A stretch of 64,000 nucleotides of DNA, taken from assembly GCA_964369405.1 (NCBI GenBank), contig CAYJGB010000002.1:62001-126000 (forward strand). The letters are read 5' to 3'. The stretch is from CAYJFG01 sp964369405. Lineage in GTDB: Bacteria > Bacillota > Clostridia > Oscillospirales > Acutalibacteraceae. Positions 7,672 through 16,401 of the stretch are shown here, in pieces (position 1 is the first letter of the stretch; each line of letters opens with the position of its first letter). The translations under genes were made by a program, and so were the position numbers. The notes beneath the pieces were generated by a model. The model had not been told where the DNA came from and searched no databases. It saw only the letters and a program-made list of their open reading frames with translations.

Positions 7672-8250
7672 TTAATCTATACTATACCCTAGCTCAAACG
7701 CCTTTAAATTCAAATCCATAAACTTCTCTGGTACTGTCTTTTTAATTGTATCAATCCATACTTGTTTATCAATATCTAATTTTTTTGCCATAAGCCCTAT
7801 TAACACTACATTTACTGCTTTTACTGAACCTGCTTCTTTTGCAAGTCCTAAAGCATCTATCGCTGTAACATCAACGCCTAATTCTTTTATCGTTTCTAAT
7901 ATACCCTCTGGATACTCTTTTGCTCCTATTATTACAGGCATTGGGTCTATTTGTTGTGAATTAACTATAATCTTACCACCTTTTTTCAAAAATGGTAAGT
8001 ATCTTGCTGTTTCTAATTGCTCGAATGAAAGTATTAAATCTGCTTCACCCTCTTCTATAATTGGTGAATATACTTTATCTCCATATCTAACATAAGTTAC
8101 AACGCTTCCACCTCTTTGGCTCATTCCATGTACCTCAGACACTTTTACATCATAACCACAATTAAGCATAGCATTACCTAACAATTTACTTGCTAACAGT
8201 GTTCCTTGTCCTCCAACACCGACTATTAATACTGAATTAATTTTACTCAT
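7672..8250 (-). CDS. iorB: Indolepyruvate ferredoxin oxidoreductase, beta subunit
   Basis: IorB is the gamma-domain-like subunit of the anaerobic 2-oxoacid oxidoreductase that converts aryl pyruvates (from Trp, Phe, Tyr) plus CoA to aryl-acetyl-CoA and CO2, passing electrons to ferredoxin. At 192 residues it is of normal size. It opens with VLIVGVGGQGTLLASKLLG and has the typical SEVHGMSQRGGSVVTYVRYG stretch, in which the MSQRGG loop contacts CoA/TPP partners. iorA lies 13 bases upstream in the same operon. The reaction is reversible, so the complex could also build aromatic amino acids from aryl acetates. Confidence 0.95.
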   Translation of the reverse strand: MSKINSVLIVGVGGQGTLLASKLLGNAMLNCGYDVKVSEVHGMSQRGGSVVTYVRYGDKVYSPIIEEGEADLILSFEQLETARYLPFLKKGGKIIVNSQQIDPMPVIIGAKEYPEGILETIKELGVDVTAIDALGLAKEAGSVKAVNVVLIGLMAKKLDIDKQVWIDTIKKTVPEKFMDLNLKAFELGYSID

Positions 8251-8263
8251 TTTTTAACCCTCC

Positions 8264-9997
8264 TTATACTTCACTTACTATTGCTTCTTTTTTACATAGG
8301 CTCTCACATACTCCACAGCCTACGCACTGTGTTGAATCTATTACTGCTTTTTTATTCTTCATACTTATAGCAGGGCAACCTATAGCTAAACACATTTTAC
8401 AGCCAATACACTTATCTGACTTAATATTTAAAGGAGGATTATGTTTAACAGATTTGAGTAACGCACATGGTTTACGTGATATTACTACTGATGGTCCGTC
8501 TGTTTCTAATTGCTCTTTAATTGTATCAATTGTTTCTTTTAAATTATATGGGTCACATACTTTTACATTTTCAATTCCTACTGCCTTACATAGTGCCTCT
8601 AAGCTTACTTTTGTAGCTGGGTCACCTTTTATGTTAAACCCTGTAGTTGGGTTATGTTGATGTCCTGTCATACCTGTAATAGAGTTATCAAGAATTAACA
8701 CTACAGAATTAGTTCCATTATAAGCTATATCAATAAGTCCGTTTATACCAGTGTGCATAAATGTAGAATCACCAATTACTGCAACTGAGCTTTTTTCTGA
8801 CTTCTCACCTAATGCCTTATTATATCCATGAAGAGCTGACACAGACGCACCCATACATACACAAGTATCCATCATAGCAAGTGGTGCAGATGCTCCTAGT
8901 GTATAGCAACCTATATCTCCACTAACATATGTTTTTAACTTTTTAAGCGCATAGAATAAGCCTCTATGTGGACAACCACAACACATAACTGGTGGTCTTA
9001 CAGGTATATCTTTATCTAGCACATCAAAAGTAGGTTTTTGACCTAAAATTAACTCTTTTATTAGCTTTTGAGAGAACTCGCCACAAAGTGGGAATAAGTC
9101 TTTACCAATAACATCTATGCCATATTTACGACAATGAGTTTCTATTACATCATCTAATTCTTCAATTACATATACTGTATCTACTTTACTTGCAAACTCT
9201 TTAATCAAGTCTACTGGTAGAGGGTGAACCATACCTAATTTTAAGTAAGATGCATTATCTCCCATAGCTTCTTTTGCATATTGATAACAAGTACCAGCTG
9301 TGATTATGCCGATTTTGCTATCGCCCATTTCTATTGCGTTTATTCCAGATTTTTCAGCATACTCAATTAATTTTTTTGTACGCTCTTCAACCATAACATG
9401 CTTTGGTCTTGCAAAAGCTGGCAACATAACATTTTTTTGTGGGTCTTTTTTATAGTCTTTTAGTCCTACTTCTTGTCTATCTTCAAGCTCTACTAAACTT
9501 CTTGAATGTGATATTCTTGTTGTTAATCTGATTACTACTGGTGTATCATATTCTTCACTTAACTCATAAGCAAGTTTTGTAAAGTCCTTACATTCTTGAG
9601 AGTCAGCAGGTTCAATCATAGGAACTTTAGCTGATTTTGCATAATGTCTTGAATCTTGTTCGTTTTGTGATGAATGCATAGCAGGGTCATCAGCTACTGC
9701 TAACACCATACCACCATTTACACCTATGTAACTCATTGTGAAGAATGGGTCTGCTGCTACGTTTAAGCCTACGTGTTTCATTGCTGTAAATGCTCTAGCT
9801 CCTGCAAAACAGGCTCCGGCTGCCACTTCTGCCGCTACTTTCTCGTTTGGTGCCCACTCGCAATCAATTTCATCATATTTTGCAGCATTTTCTGTTATCT
9901 CTGTACTAGGTGTTCCAGGATAACTGGATGCAACTTTTACTCCAGCTTCAAATAAACCTCTCGCTATTGCTTCATTACCAAGCATTAATTCTTTCAT
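8264..9997 (-). CDS. iorA: Indolepyruvate ferredoxin oxidoreductase, alpha subunit
   Basis: IorA is the catalytic, TPP- and Fe-S-binding subunit. The 577 residues hold an N-terminal pyrimidine-binding domain (opening with LGNEAIARGLFEAGVKVASSYPGTPSTEI, where YPGTPSTE is diagnostic), a middle domain, the TPP/Mg site GDSTFMHTGINGL ... ILDNS near residues 405-440, and at the C-terminus two ferredoxin-type clusters, CIGCKMCLAIGCP and CVGCGVCESLCKKE. The first lacks strict C-x2-C-x2-C-x3-C spacing (CMCLAIGC), as in other IorA proteins. Oxygen sensitivity of these clusters fits an anaerobe. Confidence 0.96.
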   Translation of the reverse strand: MKELMLGNEAIARGLFEAGVKVASSYPGTPSTEITENAAKYDEIDCEWAPNEKVAAEVAAGACFAGARAFTAMKHVGLNVAADPFFTMSYIGVNGGMVLAVADDPAMHSSQNEQDSRHYAKSAKVPMIEPADSQECKDFTKLAYELSEEYDTPVVIRLTTRISHSRSLVELEDRQEVGLKDYKKDPQKNVMLPAFARPKHVMVEERTKKLIEYAEKSGINAIEMGDSKIGIITAGTCYQYAKEAMGDNASYLKLGMVHPLPVDLIKEFASKVDTVYVIEELDDVIETHCRKYGIDVIGKDLFPLCGEFSQKLIKELILGQKPTFDVLDKDIPVRPPVMCCGCPHRGLFYALKKLKTYVSGDIGCYTLGASAPLAMMDTCVCMGASVSALHGYNKALGEKSEKSSVAVIGDSTFMHTGINGLIDIAYNGTNSVVLILDNSITGMTGHQHNPTTGFNIKGDPATKVSLEALCKAVGIENVKVCDPYNLKETIDTIKEQLETDGPSVVISRKPCALLKSVKHNPPLNIKSDKCIGCKMCLAIGCPAISMKNKKAVIDSTQCVGCGVCESLCKKEAIVSEV

Positions 9998-10026
9998 ATT
10001 ATCACCCTTATTATGTAAATTTTATT

Positions 10027-11328
10027 TTATTCATTTCTTAAATCTAGTATTCTTTTTGCTTTTCCTTGGAATCGTTCTAATGTCTTTGGTTCTACTAATG
10101 TAACTTTAGTGTCTAAACCTAACACACTTCTTAATTTATCTTTTATCTCTTTTTGCAGTTTTTCAAGCTTAGAATAATTATCTAATAATTCACCACTTAT
10201 AAGCTCTACTTTAACTTCTAAGTTATCTTTGAAGTTTGCTCTTCTTACTATCAATTGATAATGTGGTCCTATAGCATCCATGCTAATAAGTACACTTTCA
10301 ATCTGAGTTGGGAATACATTAACTCCTTTAATTATAAGCATATCATCTGTTCTGCCCATAGTTTTCGCCATTCTAGCGTGTGTTCTTCCACACTTACAGA
10401 CATCATAAGATAATTTAGTTATATCTTTAGTTCTATATCTTAAAACAGGTACTCCCTCTTTGGTCAAAGTAGTTACTACTAGCTCCCCTATTTCGCCCTC
10501 ACTTAGAATTTCACCTGTTTTATTATCAATTATTTCTGGTAGGTAATGGTCTTCTGCAAAATGCATACCTTGTCTATATTCACAGTCACCAGACACTCCA
10601 GGTCCACCTAATTCTGTCATACCATAATTATCTGAAACCATTATGTTCATATTTTTCTCAATTTGACTTCTCATTTCTGGTGTACAAGGTTCTGAACCTA
10701 ATATACCAAGTTTTAATGAATATTCATCAAGTGGTATATTGCCATCTTTAATAGCCTCGCTTAAATATAGTGCATAAGACGGAGTAGCTACTAATCCAGT
10801 AACTTTGAAATCTCTCATCATCATCAATTGTTTTTCTGTATTACCAGATGATGCTGGTATTACTGTTGCACCTAATTTTTCTAGTCCGTAATGAAGCCCT
10901 AACGCACCAGTAAAAAGTCCGTATCCAAAGCTAATTTGTATTATATCGTCAGCAGTAGCACCACCAGCAACACAAACTCTAGCAACACAATCAGACCATT
11001 TATCAATATCATTTTTTGTATAAACTCCAACTGTTGGTTTCCCAGTTGTACCTGAAGAAGCATGAATTCTAACAATATCTTTCATTGGAGTAGCTAACAT
11101 ATTAAAAGGATAGTTATCTCTAATATCTTCTTTAGTAGTGAATGGTATGTATTTGATATCTGATAATGTTTTTATTTTACTGCCATCTAAAACACCACAA
11201 TCAGTTAACTTATCATTATAAAACTTAATATTATCATAACAGTATTTAACAGTGCTTTTAAGTCTTAGTAATTGTATCAATTCAAGTTCTTTACGTGGCA
11301 TAGTTTCTATTTCTTTTTGAAAAAACAT
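10027..11328 (-). CDS. paaK: Phenylacetate-CoA ligase (aryl-acetate AMP-forming ligase)
   Basis: This 433-residue AMP-forming enzyme activates phenylacetate or related aryl acetates to CoA thioesters. It shows the phosphate loop HASSGTTGKPTVGVYTKNDI, the SDNYGMTELGGPGVS adenylate motif, and the hinge YRTKDITKLSYDVCKCGRTHARM, in which CKCGRTH is typical of PaaK. The C-terminal lysine is in GKAKRILDLR. It is the first gene of a three-gene operon with iorA and iorB (29-base gap), an arrangement known from archaea and anaerobes. Together the set links aryl acetates, aryl-acetyl-CoA and aryl pyruvates; run in reverse the ligase step could conserve ATP. ATG 11328 has AGGAGG seven bases upstream. 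Confidence 0.93.
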   Translation of the reverse strand: MFFQKEIETMPRKELELIQLLRLKSTVKYCYDNIKFYNDKLTDCGVLDGSKIKTLSDIKYIPFTTKEDIRDNYPFNMLATPMKDIVRIHASSGTTGKPTVGVYTKNDIDKWSDCVARVCVAGGATADDIIQISFGYGLFTGALGLHYGLEKLGATVIPASSGNTEKQLMMMRDFKVTGLVATPSYALYLSEAIKDGNIPLDEYSLKLGILGSEPCTPEMRSQIEKNMNIMVSDNYGMTELGGPGVSGDCEYRQGMHFAEDHYLPEIIDNKTGEILSEGEIGELVVTTLTKEGVPVLRYRTKDITKLSYDVCKCGRTHARMAKTMGRTDDMLIIKGVNVFPTQIESVLISMDAIGPHYQLIVRRANFKDNLEVKVELISGELLDNYSKLEKLQKEIKDKLRSVLGLDTKVTLVEPKTLERFQGKAKRILDLRNE

Positions 11329-11403
11329 ATAATACCTCCTATATTTTAGTTTATATAATTAAACAAGAAAAAGTGTAAAGTATAAAACACAAAAATCAAT
11401 AAC

Positions 11404-11472
11404 TTTAATCATTTAAAGCGTTTAATCATTAAAATCTCTTATAAGTATACACATTTCTATATAATAAATCAA
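11404..11472 (-). promoter_or_regulatory. Promoter of the paaK operon with a downstream direct repeat
   Basis: On the minus strand TTGATT (11472-11467), N17, TATACT (11449-11444). Just downstream, TTTAATCATT (plus-strand sense) occurs twice, at 11404-11413 and 11421-11430, with a 17-base period. The repeat could bind a regulator or be chance in AT-rich DNA. The leader is about 110 bases. Confidence 0.6.
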
Positions 11473-11574
11473 GCTGTTACAATATATTTTGTGTACTTTG
11501 GAAAAATTTTTATGTTTTTTTATATACTTTGCACTTTTTTAAATTAATTCTACATATTTTAAAAATATAAACTA

Positions 11575-12048
11575 TTATATACTTTCTATCAATACAACAC
11601 TATGTGCTGATATTCCCTCTAAACTTCCTGTAAATCCTAATTTTTCTTCTGTTGTCGCTTTTATATTAACTCTATCTTCTTCTATGCCACACGCACAAGA
11701 CACAACTTTTACCATATCTTCTATATACGGTTTCAGCTTAGGTTTTTGTGCAATTACTGTGCTATCTATGTTTACAATCTTATATCCTTTTTCTCTCAAC
11801 AACTTACACACGCACTTTAAAAGTTCTATGCTGTCTGCACCTTTATACTTTAGGTCAGTATCTGGAAAATGTGTTCCAATATCTCTAAGTGCTGCTGCTC
11901 CAAGTAATGCGTCCATTATCGCATGAGTTAAAACATCTGCATCTGAATGACCTAAAAGTCCTAATTCAAACGGTATTAATACTCCACCTAAAATTAGTTT
12001 TCTGTCCTTAACAAGTTTATGAACATCATATCCATGACCTATTCTCAT
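11575..12048 (-). CDS. ispF: 2-C-methyl-D-erythritol 2,4-cyclodiphosphate synthase
   Basis: IspF forms the cyclic diphosphate in the MEP isoprenoid pathway. The 157-residue protein has the metal-binding GHGYDVHKLV opening (Asp and His ligands), LGHSDADVLTHAIMDALLGA with the third ligand, DIGTHFPDTD, and the C-terminal KATTEEKLGFTG. It begins directly after the ispD stop on the same strand and is the last gene of the operon that starts at 17121. IspF is a trimer; IspD and IspF are separate here, not fused as in some proteobacteria. Confidence 0.97.
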   Translation of the reverse strand: MRIGHGYDVHKLVKDRKLILGGVLIPFELGLLGHSDADVLTHAIMDALLGAAALRDIGTHFPDTDLKYKGADSIELLKCVCKLLREKGYKIVNIDSTVIAQKPKLKPYIEDMVKVVSCACGIEEDRVNIKATTEEKLGFTGSLEGISAHSVVLIESI

Positions 12049-12747
12049 TTATTTATCACTCTTTCTCTTTTGCAATATACTGGTTGCTATGTCTACATCT
12101 TCTGGTGTTGTTATTTTGATATTTTCATAGCTTCCTAATGTAACATATATTTCTTTTCCAAAATCTTCTACTATTGAACAATCGTCAGTAAATTCTTTAT
12201 TTGAATTTTTTGCATTTTCAACTGCATCTACATACAACTTTTTTTCAAACACTTGAGGTGTATGTATTGCAATTAATGTATTTCTGTTTGGTGTGCTTTC
12301 TATTATACTTTTATCAGATACAACTTTTATAGTATCTTTTACATGCACACCAATTGCAGATGATTTATATTTGTATGCATTATTTATAACTTTGTCTATG
12401 TCTAAAGCTGTTATAAGTGGTCTAGCTCCATCGTGAATAGCAACATAATTACACTCATCATCTATAAGACTTAAGCCGTTTTCTACTGATTTACTTCTAA
12501 CTTCTCCACCATGGGCAAACCCTTTTATCTTGCTAAACTTATACTTAATTATCAAATCTTTAATTTTTTCTTCATCATCTTCTTTGCAAACAATAATTAT
12601 CTCTTCTACATTATCACTCTCTTCAAAAGCTTTTATAGTATGACATATTGTTTCTTTACCATCTAGTTTTATGAGTTGTTTAGATACCCCACCCATTCTA
12701 GTTGAGTTACCAGCAGCTACTATAATTACAGATGTTTTATTATTCAT
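12049..12747 (-). CDS. ispD: 2-C-methyl-D-erythritol 4-phosphate cytidylyltransferase
   Basis: IspD couples MEP to CTP. It has the nucleotide-binding VIIVAAGNSTRMGG-VSKQ signature (residues 8-24), the VAIHDGARPLI motif and the HTPQVF motif near the C-terminal third. The longest frame starts at GTG 12756 inside the preceding stop region, but GGTGGGTGA lies correctly before ATG 12747, giving 232 residues. It follows the nucleotidyltransferase gene closely, so this housekeeping pair is transcribed from the tail of the kinase/PqqD/ABC operon. IspE is encoded elsewhere (31286). An added ribitol-phosphate cytidylyltransferase role is possible in principle, but the ispF neighbour argues for MEP. Confidence 0.95.
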   Translation of the reverse strand: MNNKTSVIIVAAGNSTRMGGVSKQLIKLDGKETICHTIKAFEESDNVEEIIIVCKEDDEEKIKDLIIKYKFSKIKGFAHGGEVRSKSVENGLSLIDDECNYVAIHDGARPLITALDIDKVINNAYKYKSSAIGVHVKDTIKVVSDKSIIESTPNRNTLIAIHTPQVFEKKLYVDAVENAKNSNKEFTDDCSIVEDFGKEIYVTLGSYENIKITTPEDVDIATSILQKRKSDK

Positions 12748-12752
12748 ATTAA

Positions 12753-13976
12753 TCACCCACCATACTCAATAAATTCTTCAATTTTAAAAGTGTTCATTAT
12801 CTTCTTCATATCTTCAATATTTTTTCTATTCTCATCTAGTTTATTAATATCATCAAAAGTTTTGAATTTATTATCCTTATCAAAAACCTGTTTTACTCTC
12901 TTAATTAAATACAGAATATAATAAAACGGATACAAATACGGTTTCCCTGAAAGGTTAGAATAGTATTTTGATAAGTTTTTATAAGAAATAAAAACTTTAC
13001 TTAATAGATAATTAAATTTATTCGATTTTTTACCTTTATTCTCTAGCGATACTGCTGTTACAAGTACAATGTTCAATTTATTGCACATTGATTTATTATC
13101 AACAATATATTTATCTATCAAGTTGTATTTTAATCCTTCTCCATTAAAAGCAAACCACCTATTGCTAATTTCTTCTAGCTGTTTAGAAAAGCCATGCAAT
13201 TTAGTTTCTTTCAATTTATATTCAATTTCATTTTTTATTTTATCATCTAAGATGTATTTGTTAAAAATATAAAAATCTAATATCATTCTAGCAGAAAAGC
13301 CACCAGCAAAAAAATGTTTTAAACAATGTTCTGTGATATAAGTATAGTATGTTACTTTATCCATATAATACGAAAAATTATATCCTTCTCTAATGTCAGC
13401 TTTTTCCCAGACATCGTCAAAACAAGCATAATTTTTCTTTGTATTATCAAGTAAATCCTTATGAAATTCAACATTTACATTGTCTGGTGAAATATATTCA
13501 TACTCAATATTTCCAGACTTATAAAATTTATATCCTGCTTTTTCCAGAATTTTATCTATTAAGTTTAAGTCATTTTCATTTATCAAGATATCTAAATCAA
13601 CCATAAATCTAAACTCAATTTGAGGATAATAATTTTTTATATAGCTTCCTTTAAGTACGATATTTTTAATTCCATTTTCTTCAAAGAGATTTACTATTTC
13701 ATTTAAAGTTTTTTCAAGTAATGTTGCTCTATTTATACTATTTGTTAAACTACAATATGCTTTTTGATGTATTTCTTCAGATATATCATAGTCAGAAAGT
13801 TCATTTAAAGCATAAAACAAATAACTATCAAACTTGTTTTCTCTTGATATTCTATACAAAATTTCAATATCTATATCAGTTTTAGGTTTTGTTATTACCT
13901 CTTTATTAATTACCGACGATACTATTTGAAACAAATAACTATACTCATTGTAATTTTCTATTTTCACATCACTCAA
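12753..13976 (-). CDS. Nucleotidyltransferase family protein (NTP_transf_5 type)
   Basis: This 407-residue soluble protein has the mark of the MNT-like family found in peptide-modification clusters: near residues 105-135 it reads NGIKNIVLKGSYIKNYYP ... RFMVDLDILI, i.e. KGS followed by the D-x-D metal pair of a polymerase-beta-type fold. A second stretch, TYITEHCLKHFFAGGFSARMILD, resembles the H-x5-H...R-x-x-x-D helix of this family. What it nucleotidylates is unknown. It overlaps the ABC transporter stop by eight bases and ispD follows. Related proteins occur beside HPrK-like kinases, PqqD-like proteins and lasso-peptide genes, which is why I read it as part of a peptide tailoring set. It is richer in Asn, Lys and Tyr than its neighbours. 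Confidence 0.75.
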   Translation of the reverse strand: MSDVKIENYNEYSYLFQIVSSVINKEVITKPKTDIDIEILYRISRENKFDSYLFYALNELSDYDISEEIHQKAYCSLTNSINRATLLEKTLNEIVNLFEENGIKNIVLKGSYIKNYYPQIEFRFMVDLDILINENDLNLIDKILEKAGYKFYKSGNIEYEYISPDNVNVEFHKDLLDNTKKNYACFDDVWEKADIREGYNFSYYMDKVTYYTYITEHCLKHFFAGGFSARMILDFYIFNKYILDDKIKNEIEYKLKETKLHGFSKQLEEISNRWFAFNGEGLKYNLIDKYIVDNKSMCNKLNIVLVTAVSLENKGKKSNKFNYLLSKVFISYKNLSKYYSNLSGKPYLYPFYYILYLIKRVKQVFDKDNKFKTFDDINKLDENRKNIEDMKKIMNTFKIEEFIEYGG

Positions 13977-15666
13977 GTGCTTCTTTCCCCACTTCTATAA
14001 TTTTACCCTCGATAATCTTAATATGTCTATTACATACTTTTTCTGCTGCTTTTTTATGTGACACTATTATACAGGTTCTGTTTTTTAAGGCTTTTATATT
14101 CTCTAATACTTTCTTCTCGGTATCTTCATCAAGTGCTGATGTTGCTTCATCTAAAATAATTATAGGAGATTTAGTAAGTATTGCTCTAGCTATTGCTATT
14201 CTTTGCACTTGCCCTTCAGACAATCCTTGACCTCTCTCACCTATTTTAGTATCTAATCCATCTGGTAAGTCTTTTAGAAATTGATTAACACAGCTTATTT
14301 CTACTGCAATATTAACTTCATCTTTTGTAGCAGTTGCATTTGCAAACATTATATTTTCTCTAATTGTTCCAGATAGTAAAAAATTACCCTGTGGGACATA
14401 AGAAAAAATCTTCCTTATATCTTTATAAGCATATATTTTCTCACCATTTGTTTTTTCAAAATATATTTGACCTTCACTTAATGGATATACACCCATTAAA
14501 AGTTTTGTAAGTGTACTTTTACCAATTCCAGATATTCCCATTATTACAGTAAAGTCGCCCTTATTAATCGTTAAATCAGTATTATTTAAAATTATTTCTC
14601 TATCATACTTAAACGAGATATTATCAAATTTTATAAAATTTAAATCTTCATAGAGTTTAGTTATGCTAATTTTACTATCGTTAACTTTAGTATCTTCTTT
14701 TATATCTTCTAAATTCATAAGTCTTTCTGCACTGGCAAGAGCTGCATAATACTTTGGCATAACAGAAGAAAGTTCAGAAACTGGTGTTTGAATTTGAGTA
14801 ATCAATGATAAAATTGCTGTTAACGTACCAAAAGTAATTAAGCCATTTACTATGTTAATACTTCCCCACATAAGCCCATATAAGTAAGCTACAGAAAATA
14901 AAAATGTAAAGCTAGATGTTGCAAATATAGAAATAAAATTACTTTTTGCCTTTATTTTATAATTCTCATCTTGTAAGTTATCAGCTTTTTGCGAAACCTT
15001 TTTTTCAGCATTAAAAACTTTTACAACTAATAACCCCGCAATAATTTCTTGAAAAAAGGACCTTGTTTCTCCCTCTGTTTCTTGAACCTTTTTATATAAT
15101 TTTTTCATTTTTTTCTTAAAAATTTCAGAAACTAATATAAGAACAACTCCACCAACAATAAAGATGATAGAAAATCTTAAATCAATAGATAACAAAACTA
15201 CTAAAACACCGATTAATTTAGTAATCATAAAAGATACTGTTGGCATTATAGATACCATAGCATCTACAACTATACCAATATCACTTGTAATTAAGTTTAA
15301 TAATTTACCACTATGTATTCCAGATACTTCATAGTAATCTTTATTTAATATCATCTCGAAAATATTTTTTCTGAATTGCTTAGTAAGTTTTGCTCCAATA
15401 ATAAAATATAAATTTCGTGTTAAAATTCTAAGTAGTAATGTCGCTAGTAACACACCTGCATATATAGCGCCATAAAATATAACACCATCCATATCACTAT
15501 TTGTAGCACTATCGACTGCACTTTTAACTATTAATGCTGAGTACACACCAATAATAGCCAATAAAACATAAAATATTGTAACTAGAATAATACTTACCAG
15601 TTGACTTTTTGAATTTTTAGCTATCCACAAAAGAGATGTTTTGTTGTTAGTTTTATTCTTAAACAA
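13969..15666 (-). CDS. ABC exporter, fused permease and ATPase
   Basis: This 565-residue half-transporter has an N-terminal six-helix exporter domain (about 15-310) and a nucleotide-binding domain: Walker A GISGIGKSTL, a Q-loop in YVPQGNFLL, signature LSEGQVQRIAIARA, Walker B IIILDEATSALD and switch His in IVSHKKAA. The first serine of the usual LSGGQ is kept but SGG reads SEG. There is no N-terminal C39 peptidase, so if it exports a peptide the leader must be cut by another enzyme; the S26 peptidase upstream is a candidate. The start is TTG 15666 behind AGGAAGTGA; no ATG fits. It sits between the peptidase (four-base gap) and the nucleotidyltransferase (eight-base overlap). Confidence 0.9.
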   Translation of the reverse strand: MFKNKTNNKTSLLWIAKNSKSQLVSIILVTIFYVLLAIIGVYSALIVKSAVDSATNSDMDGVIFYGAIYAGVLLATLLLRILTRNLYFIIGAKLTKQFRKNIFEMILNKDYYEVSGIHSGKLLNLITSDIGIVVDAMVSIMPTVSFMITKLIGVLVVLLSIDLRFSIIFIVGGVVLILVSEIFKKKMKKLYKKVQETEGETRSFFQEIIAGLLVVKVFNAEKKVSQKADNLQDENYKIKAKSNFISIFATSSFTFLFSVAYLYGLMWGSINIVNGLITFGTLTAILSLITQIQTPVSELSSVMPKYYAALASAERLMNLEDIKEDTKVNDSKISITKLYEDLNFIKFDNISFKYDREIILNNTDLTINKGDFTVIMGISGIGKSTLTKLLMGVYPLSEGQIYFEKTNGEKIYAYKDIRKIFSYVPQGNFLLSGTIRENIMFANATATKDEVNIAVEISCVNQFLKDLPDGLDTKIGERGQGLSEGQVQRIAIARAILTKSPIIILDEATSALDEDTEKKVLENIKALKNRTCIIVSHKKAAEKVCNRHIKIIEGKIIEVGKEALE

Positions 15667-15670
15667 TATT

Positions 15671-16132
15671 TCACTTCCTATATATAAGTTTTTTTATTCT
15701 TCTTTTAAGTCCAGTGTATTTTTGTCTAAACCATCTGCTGTTAACCCAAAATATGCAATACAATTTATACTTTTTGCTTTCAACAGTATATGTTTTATTA
15801 TTTCTAGTAAACGACTTTACCATAGCTATAACTTCTTTATCTGTTATATCTTTTTCAAGCGAGAACTGATTATCTCCACATAAAATATATTCACCATTTA
15901 CTATTTTAACAACTCTATGTACTACAAATACACCATTTTTTCTTCTATAAAACGGCAAATCATACTTTTTCAATTTTCCAGTTCGCTGTGTTAAAACTAT
16001 TGAATCTCTACCATCTGTTAACATAGGCATCATACTATCACCAGTAGCTATAATAGAAACTTCTCCACCATTTTCAATTACTTCTTTTATTACTGGATAC
16101 ATATCTGCCATACTAACTACTTTACTATGCAA
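15671..16132 (-). CDS. S24/S26 family peptidase (SipW-like Ser/His type)
   Basis: This 153-residue protein has the signal-peptidase fold: nucleophile serine in ATGDSMMPML, followed by GDxV-like sequence and VVHRVVKI in place of the usual Lys-containing box, then YILCGDNQFSLEKD (the GDN motif). A His in place of the general-base Lys is typical of the SipW/ER type. No clear membrane anchor is present; the C-terminus is basic (RRIKKLIYRK). In kinase/PqqD clusters such peptidases are thought to trim a precursor, which here remains unknown. The start is TTG 16132, eight bases inside the pqqD-like gene and preceded by AGAGG; ATG 16111 is an alternative that lacks a good ribosome site. Confidence 0.8.
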   Translation of the reverse strand: MHSKVVSMADMYPVIKEVIENGGEVSIIATGDSMMPMLTDGRDSIVLTQRTGKLKKYDLPFYRRKNGVFVVHRVVKIVNGEYILCGDNQFSLEKDITDKEVIAMVKSFTRNNKTYTVESKKYKLYCIFWVNSRWFRQKYTGLKRRIKKLIYRK

Positions 16133-16388
16133 GTAAATCAGCCTCTTTTACTTTTTGTAAAAAATTCTCTATTCCTTTTTTAGCAGTTTCTTCGTCTACA
16201 TCGTATTCTTCTAACATATCTTTAACTAACTGCTCTTTTGTACAATCCTTTTGAAGTTTTTCCCATAAAAATGCACCTGTTTCGTTTAATGTTATCATTC
16301 CGTTAAAATCAAGTGTTGCACTTCCAACAGGTACTACTACATAACTATCTGATACTTTTCTTAATAAAAAATTTTCACGAACTTTCAT
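16125..16388 (-). CDS. PqqD-like protein (RiPP recognition element fold)
   Basis: The 87 residues match PqqD/lasso B1-type proteins: an N-terminal strand pair (NFLLRKVSDSYVVVPVG), FNGMITLNETGAFLWEKLQ and a C-terminal helix-turn-helix with the EEYDVDEETAKKGIENFL pattern. In characterised systems this small domain binds the leader of a ribosomal peptide and presents it to modifying enzymes. Here there is no radical SAM enzyme, lasso cyclase or B2 protease beside it; the neighbours are a kinase, a peptidase and an exporter. ATG 16388 follows AAGGAAG. It overlaps the peptidase gene by eight bases, so the two are probably made in fixed ratio. Confidence 0.88.
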   Translation of the reverse strand: MKVRENFLLRKVSDSYVVVPVGSATLDFNGMITLNETGAFLWEKLQKDCTKEQLVKDMLEEYDVDEETAKKGIENFLQKVKEADLLA

Positions 16389-16401
16389 ACATATACTTCC
16401 T

